Source: Candidatus Bathyarchaeota archaeon (GTDB taxonomy: Archaea; Thermoproteota; Bathyarchaeia; Bathyarchaeales; B26-1). Taken from it: a DNA stretch of 18,280 nucleotides. The stretch is from assembly GCA_018396795.1 (NCBI GenBank), contig JAGTRH010000006.1, positions 1 through 18,280 of the forward strand, read 5' to 3'. The notes beneath the pieces were generated by a model. The model did no database searches. It worked only from the letters and a program-made list of their open reading frames with translations, and was not told the origin of the DNA. Every line of letters begins with the position of its first letter. The stretch's first letter is position 1. This document shows positions 1-6,549 of the stretch, in pieces. The position numbers were made by a program, and so were the translations under genes.

Positions 1-666
1 GGTTGACTTTAAGGTGAATATCTTCACGCCCCTAGCTACGGCTACCCTTAATATATCTGCAAACTGCGGATCAATTTCTTTGTTGGCTTTAACTATCAGA
101 GCGTCTGGTCTTTGAACCGAGAATATCAGTCCGGTCTTAAGCCCGCGGTTTGCAAGCGAAGATAAGTGCAATACATGGCGTCTTCCCCTAATTGTTGGGG
201 CATCTGGAAATAGAGCGATTCCGTCAACCACATGAGTTACACTTTTAACCTCAACGTAATACCTCTCAGTTTCTCTCTCAAGCATTAAGTCCAATCTAAC
301 GCTTGGGTTCTCGCTTAGTTTAAAGCCCTCTCCAGCAACCCTATATCCTGCTAAATCGATAAAGAGGTTACGTTTAATGGCCTCTTTAGCCAAAAAGTTT
401 GAGAATTGAGCATCCACGATCACGGTAACATTATCGTGCTGAACAGCAAACATACTATAATTGCTTTTTCTCCAGGGTCGGTCAATAAATTTTCTGAGGT
501 ATGTTGCGACGCCGGGATATAGCGCGGTCATAAGCCTGCCGGAGTTGGGTAAATGTGCGCAAGCAGCTTTACCTTCAACATCAACTAAAGCCATAAACCG
601 ATTCAGTCTCCGAATAAACGTTCCTAAGATCATGTCAAATTCAAGAGTTAGGATAGCTTCGCTCAC
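1..666 (-). CDS. sfsA: SfsA family protein (sugar fermentation stimulation homologue), C-terminus cut by window edge
   Basis: Reading the minus strand from a GTG at 666 gives 222 codons open to base 1, so the C-terminal end lies outside the window; SfsA proteins are usually about 230-240 residues. Family landmarks seen in order are HLPNSGRL near residue 38, RLDLML in the middle, YVEVKSVT, FPDAPTIRGRRH and EIDPQFADILR near the end. SfsA is an OB-fold domain followed by a PD-(D/E)xK nuclease-like domain; the D of RLDLML and the E and K of EVK fit that core. The physiological role is unsettled (named in E. coli for maltose effects; DNA/RNA binding proposed). GTG at 666 is preferred over ATG at 633 because AGGGG sits 8 nt upstream and a TATA-like CTTTTAAG lies about 38 nt upstream. 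It diverges from pelota. The family call is secure; function is not. Confidence 0.9.
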   Translation of the reverse strand, partial: MSEAILTLEFDMILGTFIRRLNRFMALVDVEGKAACAHLPNSGRLMTALYPGVATYLRKFIDRPWRKSNYSMFAVQHDNVTVIVDAQFSNFLAKEAIKRNLFIDLAGYRVAGEGFKLSENPSVRLDLMLERETERYYVEVKSVTHVVDGIALFPDAPTIRGRRHVLHLSSLANRGLKTGLIFSVQRPDALIVKANKEIDPQFADILRVAVARGVKIFTLKST

Positions 667-700
667 TCTCGATTCCCCTACTACTTTAAGGAACAGAAAA

Positions 701-732
701 CTTAAAAGGAGATAATCAACCCTTTTAATTTT
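701..732. promoter_or_regulatory. Divergent promoters of sfsA and pelota
   Basis: The 90-bp gap carries two TATA-like elements. On the minus strand CTTTTAAG (708-701) predicts a start of transcription near 678 and a short leader containing AGGGG before the sfsA GTG. On the plus strand TTTTAATTTT (723-732) is centred about 30 nt before the pelota ATG, which predicts a leaderless pelota transcript. Assignments rest on spacing only. Confidence 0.5.
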
Positions 733-756
733 GGCTGTTGCCTCTAGTGAACTTAC

Positions 757-1836
757 ATGAAGATTTTAGATAAGGATCTTAAGCATGGGCGTATTACAGT
801 TGTTCCTGAGTTCCTTGATGACTTTTGGACTCTCTATAATATTATTCAGAGGGGTGATGTTGCATATGCCAGAACCACTCGCGAAGTTCGATTAGGCGAA
901 CGGTATGAGAAACCTGAAAAGGGAAAGCGTATATCAGTTGTTTTGGGCTTAAGAGTTGAGAGGGTCTTTTGGGATAGAAGCTTAAACCGTCTTAGGGTCC
1001 ACGGCATAGTTTGTGATGCACCTGAGGATATAGGAGCATTAGGGTCGCATCACACATTAAATATAACATTAAATATGCCGCTTACTATAGTTAAAGACCG
1101 CTGGCTAGATTATCACATTGAGCAATTAGAGCGCGCAATGTCCAGAAGGGTTACACCAATAATAATCGCATCTATCGATGATGAGGGATACTGCATCGCA
1201 ATCTTAAGAGGTTTTGGTGTAGACATAATGTTGGAAGAACAGATTAGCCTACCTGGAAAGCGCATGGAGGGTGAGCGCCAAAAAACGCTGATCGAGATGT
1301 TTAAGTCTGTTTCAAAGGCTTTAGGAGAGTTAGTTGACTCAATGGATGGTTCAATTGTTATAGTTGGACTAGGTTTCATTAAGGATGAATTCATAAAGTT
1401 TCTAATGGAGAGCGCACCTAACATCTATGAAAAAGTTATTGATATTAAAAACGTGAACAGCGCTGGCAAAGCCGGAATTTACGAGGCTATGCGCTCCGGT
1501 GTGCTAGTTAAGGCCCTCAAACATGCCCGTGTGTTCGAGGAAGCATCAGCCGTTGAGGAAGTTCTTAAGCGCTTGGGGATGGGAAGGGGCAACGTTGCCT
1601 ACGGGTTAAGCGAGGTCAAAAGAGCCGCACTATTAGGTGCAGTGGAAGAAATATTAGTCACAGATGAGAAACTTAGGGAGTCATCTGAAGAGGAAATGTC
1701 AGTTTTAGAAAGTCTTTTGCGTGATGTTGAAGACAAGGGTGGAAAGGTAAGAATAATTAGCGTTGAGCACGAGGCTGGAGCGAAATTAAGGTCATTGGGT
1801 GGAGTTGCCGCCCTATTACGATTCCCAATAAACTAA
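757..1836 (+). CDS. pelA: Protein Pelota (Dom34), mRNA surveillance / ribosome rescue factor
   Basis: A 359-residue protein of normal aPelota length. The N-terminal Sm-like domain (about 1-130) starts MKILDKDLKHGRI, the central eRF1-like domain (about 135-260) contains GVDIMLEEQ and a basic loop SLPGKRM at 164-170, and the C-terminal eL30-like domain ends in ALLRFPI, a family hallmark. In archaea Pelota acts with aEF1A and ABCE1 to split ribosomes stalled on damaged or non-stop mRNA. The GGQ motif of true release factor aRF1 is absent, as expected. The ATG at 757 has no Shine-Dalgarno sequence but follows a TATA box at leaderless spacing. The gene converges with the phosphohexomutase, only 5 bp separating the two stop codons, so the pelota 3' end probably runs into its neighbour. 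Confidence 0.96.
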   Translation: MKILDKDLKHGRITVVPEFLDDFWTLYNIIQRGDVAYARTTREVRLGERYEKPEKGKRISVVLGLRVERVFWDRSLNRLRVHGIVCDAPEDIGALGSHHTLNITLNMPLTIVKDRWLDYHIEQLERAMSRRVTPIIIASIDDEGYCIAILRGFGVDIMLEEQISLPGKRMEGERQKTLIEMFKSVSKALGELVDSMDGSIVIVGLGFIKDEFIKFLMESAPNIYEKVIDIKNVNSAGKAGIYEAMRSGVLVKALKHARVFEEASAVEEVLKRLGMGRGNVAYGLSEVKRAALLGAVEEILVTDEKLRESSEEEMSVLESLLRDVEDKGGKVRIISVEHEAGAKLRSLGGVAALLRFPIN

Positions 1837-1841
1837 TCGAT

Positions 1842-3218
1842 TTAACCCTTATATTTCTCAATTTTTTCAAGAATTGCTTTTTCAGCATGCAAGGTCAACT
1901 CCTTAAGTTTCTCCTCATCTCTAGCTTCAACAGTCAATCTTATTAATGGTTGAGTGTTCGATGGCCTAATAAGAAACCAACCATCCTTTGTGATAACTTT
2001 GACGCCATCAATAGTTATTATATCATACCCAATAGTTCTAAACTCCTCAGCTAGCTCATCGACGATTCTAAACTTTTCTTCATCTGGGCAATCATAGTTT
2101 TTCGCAGATATCTGTGGATATTTTGGTAGAGAATCAATTATTTCCGAGAGTTTTCTTCCATCCTTACATATGGCCTCAGCCATTTTAAGACTCGCATATA
2201 TAGCATCATCAAAACAATATACATCTCTAAAATAAAAGTGCCCGCTAGCCTCACCGCCTAAAATAGCGTTCTCGCTTACCATCTTATCATAAATATATGT
2301 GTGCCCAACGCGACTTAGAATAGGTTTCCCGCCAAAGGCCCTTATAGTTTCCTCAACTATCATTGAGCAACTAACCTCGTAAACTATGGCTGCTCCTTTG
2401 TAGCTGCTTAAGCAATGTCTTGACAGTATAGCTAAAACTATATTGTTTGGAATCAGTCGACCCATATCATCAATAAAAAATGCTCTATCACCATCTGCAT
2501 CGAAGCCAACGCCGAAACATGCCTCTTTCTCTAAGACGAGTCTTTTAAGCTCTCCTAATGTTTGCTCGTTGGGTTCAGGTGGATGTTTAGAAAAGGTGCC
2601 ATTCGGCTCGTTATATATCGCGTGAATGTCAACACCAACCATTTTATAAACTTCTGGTATAAGCATGGTACATGAGCCTCCCCCAGGGTCGGCTACGATC
2701 CTGAAATTCTTGCTGATGCTCACTCTTTCAGAAATGTACTCCTCATAATCCCTAATGGCGTTAGTGTTAGCTTTAACTACTCCTGGTTTAGCCTCCTTAA
2801 AGAAGCCTTTGATCGCTATATCCCTGAGTTCCTCCATACCCATACCCATACATACGAATCCCTTGTCAAGTAGTATTTTAAAACCATTCCACTCTGGCGG
2901 GTTATGTGATGCTGAAACCATGACTCCACCATTTGCACCATAATATCTAGTGGCAAAATATAGAAGCGGGCTTGTTACAATGCCTATGTCTTCGACGTTT
3001 AATCCACCGGAAACCATGCCGTTTATAAGTGCATCACTAAGTGGTTCACTACTTAATCTAACATCTTTACCAACGATGAAAGTCTTTTCTTCACCATCAA
3101 CGAAGGTTGCTAATGCCTTCCCTATTAAGCGAGCTACCTCCTCATCCATATCTAAACCATAAATGCCACGTATATCATACGCTCTGAAAATATTAGCCGA
3201 AAGCATTCTTTTTTCCAT
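1842..3218 (-). CDS. Phosphomannomutase / phosphoglucomutase (alpha-D-phosphohexomutase)
   Basis: A 458-residue enzyme with all four phosphohexomutase signatures: the phosphoserine loop SASHNP (Ser104 is the likely phosphorylated residue), the magnesium loop DADGDR at 240-245, the sugar-binding loop GEASGH at 322-327 and the phosphate-binding RPSNTQP at 418-424. It interconverts hexose 1- and 6-phosphates (mannose and/or glucose; possibly phosphoglucosamine) and feeds nucleotide-sugar synthesis for glycans. GEASGH and AYDIRG at the N-terminus resemble the ManB/PMM-PGM group, but substrate cannot be settled from sequence. The ATG at 3218 lies about 29 nt from a TATA box, implying a leaderless mRNA; Met5 is an alternative start. 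The gene stands alone between convergent pelota and a divergent DUF371 gene. Confidence 0.94.
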   Translation of the reverse strand: MEKRMLSANIFRAYDIRGIYGLDMDEEVARLIGKALATFVDGEEKTFIVGKDVRLSSEPLSDALINGMVSGGLNVEDIGIVTSPLLYFATRYYGANGGVMVSASHNPPEWNGFKILLDKGFVCMGMGMEELRDIAIKGFFKEAKPGVVKANTNAIRDYEEYISERVSISKNFRIVADPGGGSCTMLIPEVYKMVGVDIHAIYNEPNGTFSKHPPEPNEQTLGELKRLVLEKEACFGVGFDADGDRAFFIDDMGRLIPNNIVLAILSRHCLSSYKGAAIVYEVSCSMIVEETIRAFGGKPILSRVGHTYIYDKMVSENAILGGEASGHFYFRDVYCFDDAIYASLKMAEAICKDGRKLSEIIDSLPKYPQISAKNYDCPDEEKFRIVDELAEEFRTIGYDIITIDGVKVITKDGWFLIRPSNTQPLIRLTVEARDEEKLKELTLHAEKAILEKIEKYKG

Positions 3219-3240
3219 CCGCTATTCTTTATCGGACTAC

Positions 3241-3252
3241 GAAAATATTAAG
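3241..3252 (-). promoter_or_regulatory. TATA box of the phosphohexomutase gene
   Basis: On the minus strand CTTAATATTTTC is centred about 29 nt upstream of the ATG at 3218, the spacing expected for an archaeal leaderless transcript. No ribosome binding site precedes the ATG, which agrees. Confidence 0.5.
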
Positions 3253-3300
3253 TTTCTGGAGTCGGTTTAACACTGTTAATATATAGTTTTGATTATTCAG

Positions 3301-3307
3301 AGGGAGG
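3301..3307 (+). promoter_or_regulatory. Ribosome binding site deciding the DUF371 start
   Basis: AGGGAGG lies 11 nt before the TTG at 3319. An upstream in-frame TTG at 3289 has no such site, and starting there would put the ribosome binding site inside the coding sequence. The downstream TTG is therefore favoured. Confidence 0.6.
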
Positions 3308-3318
3308 CGGCTGCATTA

Positions 3319-3744
3319 TTGAAAGGTGTCGAAGAGATAATCGCCTTTGGGCATAGTCTTGTAAAGTCAACGCATAAATCAACATTTGAGATAACAAAAG
3401 ATGAGCATTTGACGGAGAGAGGCGATTGTATAATAGCTGTTAGAGCCAATAAGGCTGCAAGAGACTTAAACGATGAGTTTAAAAGAGTTGCAAGAGAACC
3501 AGATGCCGAGATAACAGTAATCATTGAGGTGGGTAATGAAAGAGAGGTTATAAGGGCCTTTGGAAGCCCAAGTTTAACTTTTATGCACCCCAAAGATATT
3601 GTTGTCAGAAAGAGCAAATATGTTTGCGGTAGAACGATAGCCATTGGAGCTGATAAGGCAGCATCAGACCTTTCAAGAAAACTTGTTAATAGACTTAAAA
3701 ATCCTGAGGAGAAAGTGAAGATAACATTAATTGCTAAAATCTGA
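3319..3744 (+). CDS. DUF371 family archaeal protein of unknown function
   Basis: From the TTG at 3319 the protein has 141 residues, matching the roughly 140-residue archaeal DUF371 family. Typical features are GHSLVKSTHKSTFEITK at the N-terminus, LTERGDCIIAV, and GSPSLTF in the middle. The protein looks internally duplicated: a RANKAARDL segment in the first half is echoed by GADKAASDL in the second half, each followed by a basic helix. No catalytic motif is apparent and no function is established for the family. A longer form from TTG 3289 would add ten residues but lacks a ribosome binding site. It diverges from the phosphohexomutase and converges with the nuclease gene, 14 bp separating the stops. 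Confidence 0.85.
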   Translation: MKGVEEIIAFGHSLVKSTHKSTFEITKDEHLTERGDCIIAVRANKAARDLNDEFKRVAREPDAEITVIIEVGNEREVIRAFGSPSLTFMHPKDIVVRKSKYVCGRTIAIGADKAASDLSRKLVNRLKNPEEKVKITLIAKI

Positions 3745-3750
3745 AGGACA

Positions 3751-3760
3751 TTTTTCTTTT
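3751..3760 (+). terminator. T-tract terminator after the DUF371 gene
   Basis: TTTTTCTTTT begins 6 nt after the DUF371 stop codon, the usual archaeal U-tract arrangement, with no obvious hairpin. Its last two bases overlap the stop codon of the convergent nuclease gene. Confidence 0.45.
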
Positions 3761-4103
3761 ACTTGAGTATTCTCTCCATTTCGCTCGGCCTATAATGTCT
3801 AATGCCATATGATAGAGCTCTTTTCTTGGCCTTCTCAGATATATCATTCGAGATCAATATGGGAATGACTGTCACGCCAAGCTTTTCTTCAAGCAAGTGT
3901 CTAATGTATTCATCGAAATCCTTCTTTGTTTGCGTAATAGCTCTAGGTCCAGCTGGACTGCTCAGATCTTTAACTTGAACAACTAAGACTAACCCTCCCC
4001 TCTGAAGAATAAGGTCTTGAATCCGGCTTCCATGCCTTTTCCTAAGTTCGACATTCCAACCATAGGTTCTTGCTATCTCGGCAACACGCTCTTCAAGACT
4101 CAA
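3759..4103 (-). CDS. Small PD-(D/E)xK-like nuclease (restriction endonuclease fold)
   Basis: A protein of 114 residues from the chosen TTG start. A helix (MSLEERVAEIARTYGW) precedes a beta hairpin with Asp30 (RIQDLIL), then VVQVKDL with Gln43 and Lys45. This D...(E/Q)xK layout and the following conserved helix fit the PD-(D/E)xK fold seen in restriction enzymes, Mrr-like and RecB-like nucleases; Gln in place of Glu occurs in some subfamilies. It could cleave DNA or RNA; no cognate methylase is nearby, so it is not a classic restriction system. GGAGG at 4117-4113 abuts the upstream ATG at 4112 (zero spacing) but is 9 nt from the TTG at 4103, so the TTG is preferred; the ATG form would add MFV. 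Fold call moderate, function unknown. Confidence 0.68.
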   Translation of the reverse strand: MSLEERVAEIARTYGWNVELRKRHGSRIQDLILQRGGLVLVVQVKDLSSPAGPRAITQTKKDFDEYIRHLLEEKLGVTVIPILISNDISEKAKKRALSYGIRHYRPSEMERILK

Positions 4104-4112
4104 AACGAACAT

Positions 4113-4117
4113 CCTCC
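4113..4117 (-). promoter_or_regulatory. Ribosome binding site of the small nuclease gene
   Basis: GGAGG on the minus strand lies directly against an ATG at 4112 and 9 nt from an in-frame TTG at 4103. A TATA-like GTATTTAAG centred near 4147 predicts transcription from about 4121, so the site would be within a short leader. The spacing supports initiation at the TTG. Confidence 0.5.
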
Positions 4118-4228
4118 ATCAGTATTTACACGCCCTACATTTGCTTAAATACACAGTTTTGCCCTAGAAATTCCACCTATACACCTTTAAAAATTTTTGC
4201 TCTAAAAACGATTACTTTGAATAGAATT

Positions 4229-4283
4229 GCCTCCGATACCCCAGGGTCCCTCACCAATCAGGAACATAGGTTTCGTCATCGGC
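4229..4283 (-). ncRNA. Candidate C/D box guide sRNA (2'-O-methylation guide)
   Basis: Read on the minus strand: terminal stem GCC (4283-4281); box C GATGACGA (4280-4273); 11-nt guide AACCTATGTTC (4272-4262); box D' CTGA (4261-4258); 3-nt spacer; C'-like GTGAGGG (4254-4248); 12-nt guide ACCCTGGGGTAT (4247-4236); box D CGGA (4235-4232); closing stem GGC (4231-4229). The order, roughly 55-nt size, guide lengths and short terminal stem match archaeal C/D sRNAs. Box C has C for U and box D has G for U at the two positions that face each other in the kink-turn, so they still pair. A TATA-like element sits 27-28 nt upstream and T-runs follow downstream. By the N+5 rule the predicted methylated residues are the A in target GAACA of GAACATAGGTT and the second C of ATACC in ATACCCCAGGGT. 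Whether rRNA or tRNA carries these targets was not tested. C' is poor, so this is a candidate only. Confidence 0.45.
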
Positions 4284-4305
4284 GAATAAAATAATAGCAT
4301 TCCAG

Positions 4306-4317
4306 AAAATAAATATT
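4306..4317 (-). promoter_or_regulatory. TATA box of the candidate C/D sRNA
   Basis: AATATTTATTTT on the minus strand is centred about 28 nt before the first base of the sRNA terminal stem, as expected for a TATA box driving a transcript that starts there. No open reading frame follows it for over 180 nt, so it makes little sense as a protein-gene promoter. Confidence 0.42.
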
Positions 4318-4340
4318 CAGGGTCCCATCGAGCTAGCCCT

Positions 4341-5303
4341 TTATCTCCCCATCTGCCCATTCCTAATAGCTTCGTTTATCTCCTCAATAAATTTCAAAAA
4401 GTTTTCTTCAGGTATTCTAGCCCCCGCCGCTTGCGGATGACCGCCACCACTTCCACCGAACTTAGGAGCTACGAAACGTAATAAAATGTTTAAGTCTAAA
4501 CCTCCTTCACAAGTTCTTAAGCTCATATCTATAAACCCCTTTTTTCTCTCCCCAGCTATCCCGACTGTTACGCCAGCTAGTGCTCTTGCGTAAATCGCAG
4601 TTTTTCCAAGCGAAAAAGGTATATCAAGCACATATGCAACCTCACCGTAGACCTTAATATGATCATTCAACACTTGAATTATCTCTTCCTCTCTTTTAGT
4701 ATTCTCTACCGCTGATTCAAGAAGATCAAGACACAAGCTTGGTGGCTGACCCGTAGATAGATGTGCAACAACTTTACGTTTAAATTCATGGTCCTTCTTA
4801 CGTCCTTCCAGTCCTTGAACTAAAACTCCAGTCTCAAAATATATCGCTCTCTTATCCCAATTGCAGAGCAGATGATTTATCACTGGCGTATTATCCATGT
4901 AGTCGGATATAGCGCCGTATATTGCTGCTCGGCTTACTGGCCGGCTTATACTGTTATGGAAAAACGCGTATGCGAGCTCGGATGCTGATGAATTAGTTTT
5001 ATGGATAACTCTTCCAGGAATATTCTCCTGGGATATTCCCTCGGGTAATGGATGATGATCAATATAGATAAGTTCGCCAGCGCTATTAAAGGCTGAAAAT
5101 CTTTCTAGTTTTTCTTTTAATTTGTCATCCGATAAGGCTATATCGCATATTATAACTGTGTCGCCGACTCTGGCATTTTCTAAATCCTCTAGTAGCCCGT
5201 ATGGATGCGTGAAGAAGACTCTTGCATCTGGGTTAGCGGCTAAAGCCAGCGCACTAGAGCATATGCCATCCCCATCGCTATGGGTAAAGATCCACTTAAC
5301 CAT
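4341..5303 (-). CDS. DHH/DHHA1 family phosphoesterase (RecJ/NrnA-like nuclease)
   Basis: From ATG 5303 the protein has 320 residues. The N-terminal DHH domain shows HSDGDG (Asp10, Asp12), CDIAL (Asp54), the DHH motif itself at 82-84 followed by P, and SDYMD near 133-137, together the two-metal site. The C-terminal DHHA1 domain carries GGSGGGHPQAAGA (about 283-295), the nucleic-acid or substrate-binding loop. The set predicts a manganese-dependent 5'-3' exonuclease on single-stranded DNA/RNA, or hydrolysis of short oligonucleotides or cyclic dinucleotides. At 320 residues it is shorter than the GINS-associated RecJ (GAN) and closer to NrnA-size or Hef-associated proteins. GGGAGG 7 nt before 5303 fixes the start; an in-frame ATG at 5318 lies upstream of that site and is rejected. 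It diverges from a Nudix gene. Confidence 0.88.
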   Translation of the reverse strand: MVKWIFTHSDGDGICSSALALAANPDARVFFTHPYGLLEDLENARVGDTVIICDIALSDDKLKEKLERFSAFNSAGELIYIDHHPLPEGISQENIPGRVIHKTNSSASELAYAFFHNSISRPVSRAAIYGAISDYMDNTPVINHLLCNWDKRAIYFETGVLVQGLEGRKKDHEFKRKVVAHLSTGQPPSLCLDLLESAVENTKREEEIIQVLNDHIKVYGEVAYVLDIPFSLGKTAIYARALAGVTVGIAGERKKGFIDMSLRTCEGGLDLNILLRFVAPKFGGSGGGHPQAAGARIPEENFLKFIEEINEAIRNGQMGR

Positions 5304-5310
5304 AAATGTT

Positions 5311-5316
5311 CCTCCC
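5311..5316 (-). promoter_or_regulatory. Ribosome binding site deciding the DHH gene start
   Basis: GGGAGG on the minus strand, 7 nt from the ATG at 5303. It falls inside the reading frame of the longer version starting at 5318, which is why that start is not used. Confidence 0.65.
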
Positions 5317-5339
5317 AAAAATCTAGTATCTTCATAAAG

Positions 5340-5355
5340 TTAAATTTATTATAAA
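5340..5355. promoter_or_regulatory. Shared AT-rich core of divergent DHH and Nudix promoters
   Basis: The segment TTAAATTTATTATAAA can be read as a TATA box in both directions. Rightwards it predicts transcription from near 5373, leaving a short leader with GGAG at 5384-5387 before the Nudix start. Leftwards it predicts a start near 5319, leaving a leader with GGGAGG. The two genes may thus compete for one TBP site. Based on spacing only. Confidence 0.4.
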
Positions 5356-5395
5356 CTTCTGAAATCATCTTTAATCCTCTCTTGGAGAGATGCAA

Positions 5396-5902
5396 ATGGA
5401 TGAATACTTCTATGTTGTAGATGAGAACGATAATGTCATAGGGAGGGCGACTAGAAGCGAGTGCCATAAAATGAGGTTAATCCATAGATCAGTCTATGTT
5501 ATAGTCTTAAATGATAGGAACGAGATCTTTCTTCAGAGGCGCTCGATGAGCAAGGATCTTTATCCGGGTTGCTATGCATGCTCAGCGACCGGTCATGTTG
5601 ATTATGGCGAGAGCTATGAAGATGCGGCAAGAAGAGAGCTTAAAGAGGAACTTGGTATAGAAGCCGTATTAAAAGAGATATGTAAATTTAAATGCTTTTC
5701 GGAGACTGAACGTGAAATCTCCGTTCTTTATTTTTGCAAACATAATGGACCATTTAGGCTTAACAGCGAAGAAATCTCAGATGGAGAATTCGCAAGCATA
5801 GAGAAGGTTAAAGAAGCGCTAGAGAGGGAGGAGAAAAATTTTGCATATGGCTCAATCTTAGCCCTAAAAGAGTTTCTACGATATTTAAGGAGAGACTGTT
5901 AG
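5396..5902 (+). CDS. Nudix hydrolase, IPP-isomerase-like subgroup
   Basis: A protein of 168 residues from the second of two close ATGs; GGAG at 5384-5387 is 8 nt from ATG 5396 but almost touches ATG 5390. The complete Nudix box GX5EX7REUXEEXGU is present, running from GHVDYGE to REL, then EELGI. The N-terminal segment DEYFYVVDENDNVIG and the RSVYVIVLNDRNEIFLQRRS strand resemble the YfcD/type 1 isopentenyl diphosphate isomerase branch of Nudix proteins. Metal-dependent hydrolysis of a nucleoside diphosphate derivative is the default expectation; isomerase activity is possible but the type 1 IDI active-site cysteine context is not clearly conserved (YACSATGH). It converges with the methyltransferase gene with a 9-bp gap. 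Confidence 0.88.
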   Translation: MDEYFYVVDENDNVIGRATRSECHKMRLIHRSVYVIVLNDRNEIFLQRRSMSKDLYPGCYACSATGHVDYGESYEDAARRELKEELGIEAVLKEICKFKCFSETEREISVLYFCKHNGPFRLNSEEISDGEFASIEKVKEALEREEKNFAYGSILALKEFLRYLRRDC

Positions 5903-5911
5903 GATTAATTG

Positions 5912-6529
5912 TCACCTTTTCTCAGCCATCAATACTCGGTATCCACTTTTCCTTGCTAGAATGGTGAAGTTACCAAATACTTTCTCAAATGTCTGTCTTA
6001 GTCTTTCCCTTCCGATCTTAGATTTCACAACCATTTGTAATATGGCTCCTTCTCGCATATGTTTCGGCGCCTCAGTTACTATGGTCTCGACAGTTGACAG
6101 CCCAGCACTTATTGGCGGATTAGAAAGTATGCAATCAAAGGTCATCTCTCTGACTGGTTCATAAAGATTGCCGCGTCTAACTTCAGCATTGCTGACCCCG
6201 TTAATCTTAATGTTCCGTTTTACAAGCCTAACAGCTCGTTCATTTATGTCGACCATGACTACATATAGGTTAGGGTTTACTGCAGCGGCGACGATACCGA
6301 TTGCCCCATATCCACATCCAACATCTAAAACATAACCCTTCTCTGGTAGAATCATGTGTTCTATAAGGACTTTTGTGCCAAGATCTATATGCTTCTTGGA
6401 GAAAACCCCTGTTGCCGTCAAGAATTGAAAGGTTCTTCCCCGTAAACTTGTATGTATTTGCCTAAATTCAAGTCTAGATCCAGGTTTCGATGTGAAATAA
6501 TGCTCAATTTCTCCAGTCTTTTTAGGCAT
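5912..6529 (-). CDS. RsmC-like class I SAM-dependent methyltransferase
   Basis: A protein of 205 residues. Motif I is DVGCGYGAIG at 69-78, an acidic residue ending the next strand is Asp94 (VMVDIN), and NPPI at 137-140 is the N6-adenine or guanine-N2 type catalytic loop. N-terminal HYFTSKPGS and the C-terminal SGYRVLMA strand match the single-domain RsmC-like proteins (COG2813) related to the 16S rRNA G1207 N2-methyltransferase. E. coli RsmC has an extra N-terminal domain that is missing here, as is usual in archaea. The natural target, probably rRNA or tRNA, is not proven. GGAG lies 8 nt before the ATG. The gene begins 20 bp after the glycoside hydrolase stop, so the two are likely cotranscribed, though no functional link is evident. 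Confidence 0.87.
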   Translation of the reverse strand: MPKKTGEIEHYFTSKPGSRLEFRQIHTSLRGRTFQFLTATGVFSKKHIDLGTKVLIEHMILPEKGYVLDVGCGYGAIGIVAAAVNPNLYVVMVDINERAVRLVKRNIKINGVSNAEVRRGNLYEPVREMTFDCILSNPPISAGLSTVETIVTEAPKHMREGAILQMVVKSKIGRERLRQTFEKVFGNFTILARKSGYRVLMAEKR

Positions 6530-6549
6530 ACGTGGTCTCCTTTGTTACT

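Noticed and set aside
461..715. Plus-strand open frame of 84 codons
   Set aside because: It lies antisense to sfsA, whose motifs are clear on the minus strand, and it has no ribosome binding site or recognisable content.
4070..4294. Plus-strand open frame of 74 codons across the nuclease start and the following gap
   Set aside because: Composition is not protein-like, it has no ribosome binding site, and it overlaps the nuclease start and the sRNA candidate on the other strand.
5240..5467. Minus-strand open frame spanning the DHH start and the Nudix start
   Set aside because: It runs through both genes' starts and their promoters; DHH and Nudix motifs are unambiguous.
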